Below the pieces are notes generated by a model that saw only the letters and a program-made list of their open reading frames with translations, was not told the origin of the DNA and searched no databases. This document shows positions 61,605-64,000 of a stretch of DNA of 64,000 nt, piece by piece. The stretch spans positions 161,827 through 225,826 of the forward strand of contig JABSRB010000009.1 in NCBI GenBank assembly GCA_013215375.1, given 5' to 3'. The translations under genes were made by a program, and so were the position numbers. The DNA is from Oceanospirillaceae bacterium. Its GTDB lineage: Bacteria; Pseudomonadota; Gammaproteobacteria; Pseudomonadales; Balneatricaceae. How positions within the stretch are numbered: the stretch's first letter is position 1; each line of letters starts with the position of its first letter.

Positions 61605-61755
61605 TACTTCATAGCTAGATATTATTGTTACATTACCAACAGAGTTTTCAAAGTGACGTTCTTTTACCTTGATATAGTCTGGATCTGAAAAGAACCCTTC
61701 CATTCTATCGCTGTCAGGAAACCTTATGGTAAAAACACGATTTATGTCCTCACAT
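61599..61755 (-). pseudogene. C-terminal fragment of a DUF1330-like protein
   Basis: About 50 residues, INRVFTIRFPDSDRMEGFF, SDPDYIKVKERHFENSVGN and ISSYEVT, look like the C-terminal half of a DUF1330 domain. The 5' part is lost: upstream the frame runs into short repeats and then the transposase element. The stop overlaps the attC-like site, so it was probably an integron cassette. A start codon supplied by the repeats gives a 64-residue frame, but this is unlikely to be functional. Confidence 0.5.
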
Positions 61756-61783
61756 AGAATCACTATAGAAAATAGAATCACTA

Positions 61784-61883
61784 TAGGAATCACTATAGGA
61801 CACCCAAATAAGTTTAATCAATAACAATGTTATAGGAATCACTATAGGACACCCAAATAAGTTTAATCAATAACAATGTTATC
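61784..61883. repeat. 49-bp tandem duplication at the transposase element's left end
   Basis: Two copies with a 49-bp period, each beginning ATAGGAATCACTATAGGACA and ending in TAACAATGTTAT. Two further partial units (ATAGAATCACTATAG) precede them at 61756 and 61773. The repeat carries the element's GGACACCC end twice. Confidence 0.8.
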
Positions 61884-61962
61884 GGTTCAAAAAGAGCACA
61901 AGGCTCATTTCATTAAAAATGACTAAACTTAAGTATATAATTCACTAAAGACCTTCTAAATC

Positions 61963-61993
61963 CTATGTGTGCCCCACCCTTTTCTACACATAG
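61963..61993. repeat. REP-like hairpin downstream of the transposase gene
   Basis: CTATGTGT, 15-nt loop GCCCCACCCTTTTCT, ACACATAG. It is 24 bp after the transposase stop on the minus strand. RAYT proteins act on palindromes of this sort next to their genes. Confidence 0.5.
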
Positions 61994-62016
61994 CCGCGTA
62001 TTCGGTAAGATATGTA

Positions 62017-63021
62017 TCAAGCTGGAAATAATTTACAACACATACTCATACCTTTGATCCAGTGGATTTTCAGTTTCTGAGCATAAGCTTTCAGTCGCTC
62101 CCGACAACCTAATGCATGGCTAAAATGATGACAACCTTTAGGAGACATTGTTTTTAGCCAGCTTTCAGCATCTATTCCCAACCTTTCCAGTATGGGAGGC
62201 AAGCTATCGTCAATGGCCCCGCGTTTATCCGCTCTGATTGCTCGCCCACTCCAATCGACTAAATATAAATACTCTTGATAGCTGTAGGGAATTTGCGTGT
62301 TTAACGATTCTCCTTTTTTATAAAAGGCTTTGAGAGAGACGCTAGAATGTTCATTGGCTATTTCTTTAGCCTTAGTAGGCTCTTCATTCTCTTCGATTCT
62401 TTGCTTTATTGATGTGAATGCTGAGTTCTCTGGGCTCATCGCCATTTTTGCTCGTATTGGGTTTAATTCAACATAAGCCATACACGTTAATAAAGCATGT
62501 TCATCTAGCAATGCCTGACTTTTGAATCTCCCCTCCCAAAAACGGCCTTTACAGTTATCTTCAAAATTTGCTTTCCTGGCTACATGCTCGTTTAAGCAGC
62601 GCATAAACCAGCTGATATCTTCTAGACGATTGCGCCACTTATCGACAGTTTCTAGCATGAGATTATAGAGTTCAGGAGACAACTGCTCACCGCTTATAAA
62701 CCGCTGAATAACATCAGGTCCCCTATAGATTTTACGCCATCGCTCTATAACTTCTGAATCGGTTAACGCATCGACTTGTTGTTTATCGATATAGAGAACT
62801 AAATGGTAATGATTAGACATTATTGCGTAAGCGCAAATATCGATACAGAACACTTCACTAAGCACTGCCAATCGATCTATCACCCACTGCCTACGGTGCT
62901 CAAAGTCTTGCTGGGTGGTTCTATCAAAACCACAGAGGAATGCCTTTCTGACGACACGGGATATACAGTGATAGTACGGGGTATCTTCACAGCAAATCTG
63001 CTGCTCACGGGCACGAGTCAT
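62017..63021 (-). CDS. REP-associated tyrosine transposase (Y1/IS200-like)
   Basis: HUH-type DNA transposase of 334 residues. N-terminal YYHCISRVVRKAFLCG matches RAYT proteins (YHxxSR). The HUH metal motif is His71/His73 in IMSNHYHLVLY. The catalytic Tyr should lie in CMAYVELNPIRAKM. GRFWEGRFKSQALLDE is another family hallmark. A C-terminal extension (SYQEYLYLVDWSGRAIRADKRG) is typical of the longer marine versions. It cuts and rejoins single-stranded DNA at REP-like hairpins. The frame is complete. Confidence 0.92.
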   Translation of the reverse strand: MTRAREQQICCEDTPYYHCISRVVRKAFLCGFDRTTQQDFEHRRQWVIDRLAVLSEVFCIDICAYAIMSNHYHLVLYIDKQQVDALTDSEVIERWRKIYRGPDVIQRFISGEQLSPELYNLMLETVDKWRNRLEDISWFMRCLNEHVARKANFEDNCKGRFWEGRFKSQALLDEHALLTCMAYVELNPIRAKMAMSPENSAFTSIKQRIEENEEPTKAKEIANEHSSVSLKAFYKKGESLNTQIPYSYQEYLYLVDWSGRAIRADKRGAIDDSLPPILERLGIDAESWLKTMSPKGCHHFSHALGCRERLKAYAQKLKIHWIKGMSMCCKLFPA

Positions 63022-63128
63022 GTAACCTCCTGCTCAGGACTTCTTACTCTGAATTAAACTAATAAGTGACTAACAGACTACTCCTTGACTGTATTTTGTA
63101 CAATTTATTTCTGGGTGTCCTTTATATT

Positions 63129-63362
63129 TTAGCAGCCATCAGATTGGATGTCTGCGTAACCGATTATTTTCCCATCCTGGATTACCACGAGTGGATCAAG
63201 TTCTCTAAATTTCTGGACCGCGAAATTAATATCAAGATCATCGGGTGCCCATGCTGCAACTTGAGCTTTATCATAATCTAGGATATTGACGTTATGGATA
63301 GTGTTGTAAAACAGCTCCCACAGCTCTTTTTCATCGCCTTGTCTAAACTTCCGAACATCCAT
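63129..63362 (-). pseudogene. N-terminal half of a GNAT acetyltransferase, cut by the transposase element
   Basis: The residues MDVRKFRQGDEKELWELFYNTI, NFAVQKFRELDPLVVIQDGK and IIGYADIQSDG match the N-terminal half of a GNAT acetyltransferase. The frame then stops at Cys, just where the acetyl-CoA-binding part should begin and 8 bp from the element end (63120). Its start lies 20 bp after an attC site, so it was an integron cassette. The rest of the gene and its own attC are missing. Confidence 0.75.
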
Positions 63363-63381
63363 CTGGCAAATATCTCCATAC

Positions 63382-63483
63382 AGCTAACGCCTTTGTTTGG
63401 GGCGGCTGTAACAGAACGAGGAACGAGTGGCGTGAAAGCCGTCCCAGCAACCGCAGGTTGCGAACAACACAAACTTGTTAGGC
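63382..63483 (-). other. Integron attC site 1 (102 bp)
   Basis: On the minus strand it begins GCCTAACAAGTTTG and ends CAAACAAAGGCGTTAGCT, with imperfectly matching arms around a GC-rich core. These are the R''/L'' and L'/R' parts of an attC (RYYYAAC ... GTTRRRY, the last with one deviation). The next gene upstream stops 2 bp before it. It aligns with the site at 63914-64000 with about 6 differences over 87 bp. Confidence 0.85.
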
Positions 63484-63484
63484 T

Positions 63485-63892
63485 TTACCTCTTTGACATT
63501 TGATGAGCATAGTCTGCAAGGATCTCCTCATCAAAGCCTTCTTCAGCGAGAGAACCCATTGTTTGAAGAAGGCTAGGTTCTGCAAGTAATTCATGACGTC
63601 CAGAAAGTACTGAATCACTGCTCATAATAGAAGCCTTTATCTTTTCAATTTGGTGGTCCACCATATCATTTGAAAACTCGATGTATTTATAATAACTATC
63701 AACGTCGTAATTCAAGCTTCTAAGCTCGCGATCATTACAAACAGACAGTTTTTCCTTGAGTGCTTCGATGTTATGAATCCAAATTATATTATTTTTAATA
63801 TAACATTTTCCACGATAAGCATTTTCATCGATCACCTCCTCAAACCCTAAGGATAAAGCTAATTCAATATTCTTGAAATAATCCATTTTCAT
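63485..63892 (-). CDS. Integron cassette gene of unknown function
   Basis: Protein of about 135 residues with no family I recognise: MKMDYFKNIELALSLGFEEV, an ENAYRGKCYIKNNIIWIHN strand pair, then helical and acidic (LAEPSLLQTMGSLAEEGFDEEILADYAHQMSKR). The start is ATG 63892 (ATG 63886 is the alternative); earlier in-frame codons lie inside an attC. The stop TAA at 63485 abuts the attC core, the usual cassette layout. Orientation on the minus strand matches the attC sites. Confidence 0.75.
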   Translation of the reverse strand: MKMDYFKNIELALSLGFEEVIDENAYRGKCYIKNNIIWIHNIEALKEKLSVCNDRELRSLNYDVDSYYKYIEFSNDMVDHQIEKIKASIMSSDSVLSGRHELLAEPSLLQTMGSLAEEGFDEEILADYAHQMSKR

Positions 63893-63913
63893 GTACGGTA
63901 CCTGTTTAATGAA

Positions 63914-64000
63914 GCCTAACGCTTTTGTTTGGGGCGGCTGTAACAGAGCGAGGAACGAGTGGCGTGTAAGCCGTCTCAGCAACCGCAGGTTGCGAACAAC
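63914..64000 (-). other. Integron attC site 2, cut by the window edge
   Basis: Same sequence as the site at 63382-63483, beginning on the plus strand with GCCTAACGCTTTTGTTTGGG and running to the window end inside the GCAACCGCAGGTTGCG core. Here the R' core is a proper GTTAGGC on the minus strand. About 15 bp should lie beyond the edge. Confidence 0.85.

Larger units (their letters stand above)
61799..63120 (-). mobile_element. REP-associated tyrosine transposase element
   Basis: Bounded by GGACACCCAAATAA (61799, duplicated at 61848) on the left and the inverse TTATTTCTGGGTGTCC (63105-63120) on the right. It contains one transposase gene and a REP-like hairpin (61963-61993). The right end sits 8 bp from where a GNAT gene is cut. 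Boundaries are inferred from the matching ends only. Confidence 0.6.

Overview
This window looks like chromosome from a marine gammaproteobacterium. The support is: a dapA-bamC-purC block, paired bacterioferritins with a bfd gene, PhoB-type boxes ahead of ppk-ppx and ugp, an E. coli-like yjf (PspA-family) operon, leuA of the long Pseudomonas type, and a sedentary-type integron cassette array. I cannot name the genus; Oceanospirillales or Alteromonadales relatives fit best. No rRNA, tRNA, CRISPR array or phage was seen.

Layout. 0.1-3.6 kb: an amidohydrolase and a Dabb protein, a MITE-like palindrome, then the divergent ohrR/ohr organic-peroxide pair and a CLCA_X family protein. 3.8-7.6 kb: an orphan periplasmic binding protein and a large DUF748/AsmA-like protein. 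7.6-19.4 kb: two complete, divergent peptide ABC transporters. One is dppA-dppB-dppC-dppDF (minus strand, fused ATPase) and the other is SBP-permease-permease-ATPase-ATPase (plus strand). A LysR regulator follows. 20.6-22.1 kb: iron storage, with two bacterioferritin subunits carrying complementary active sites, a divergent bfd and a Fur box. 22.2-24.9 kb: pepD and an M24 peptidase, probably processing imported peptides. 25.4-31.1 kb: a yjfI-yjfJ-(K+ channel)-yjfK-yjfL-yjfM-yjfC-(rhomboid) operon. This is an envelope-stress-like system built round a PspA homologue, an ATP-grasp amidoligase and membrane proteins. 32.1-33.4 kb: a YeeE/YedE sulfur-transport pair with a BigR/SqrR-like persulfide sensor and a 27-bp palindromic operator.

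33.5-44.4 kb is a phosphorus region. ppk-ppx lies behind two tandem Pho boxes. ugpBAEC lies behind a three-repeat Pho box and continues into a glycerophosphodiesterase, a DeoR regulator and a HAD phosphatase. 44.4-52.2 kb is mostly housekeeping: purC, bamC, dapA, bcp, a small membrane protein, an isochorismatase-fold protein and leuA. 52.5-59.1 kb: an Lrp-type regulator, a membrane protein, a fused VTT-domain/FAD oxidoreductase, and a three-gene cassette of two ATP-grasp proteins plus an MFS transporter that may make and export an unknown amide or peptide product.

59.3-64 kb is accessory DNA. After an NTF2-like protein and an M19 dipeptidase comes what reads as the distal end of a chromosomal integron: one complete and one partial attC site about 100 bp long, a cassette with an unknown gene, a GNAT cassette cut by a REP-associated tyrosine transposase element, and a decayed DUF1330 cassette with a degenerate attC. 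The array reads on the minus strand, so the integrase should lie beyond the right edge. Two dispersed repeats carrying AGCTCGT heptamer arrays, and three copies of a 27-bp hairpin, are scattered through the window.
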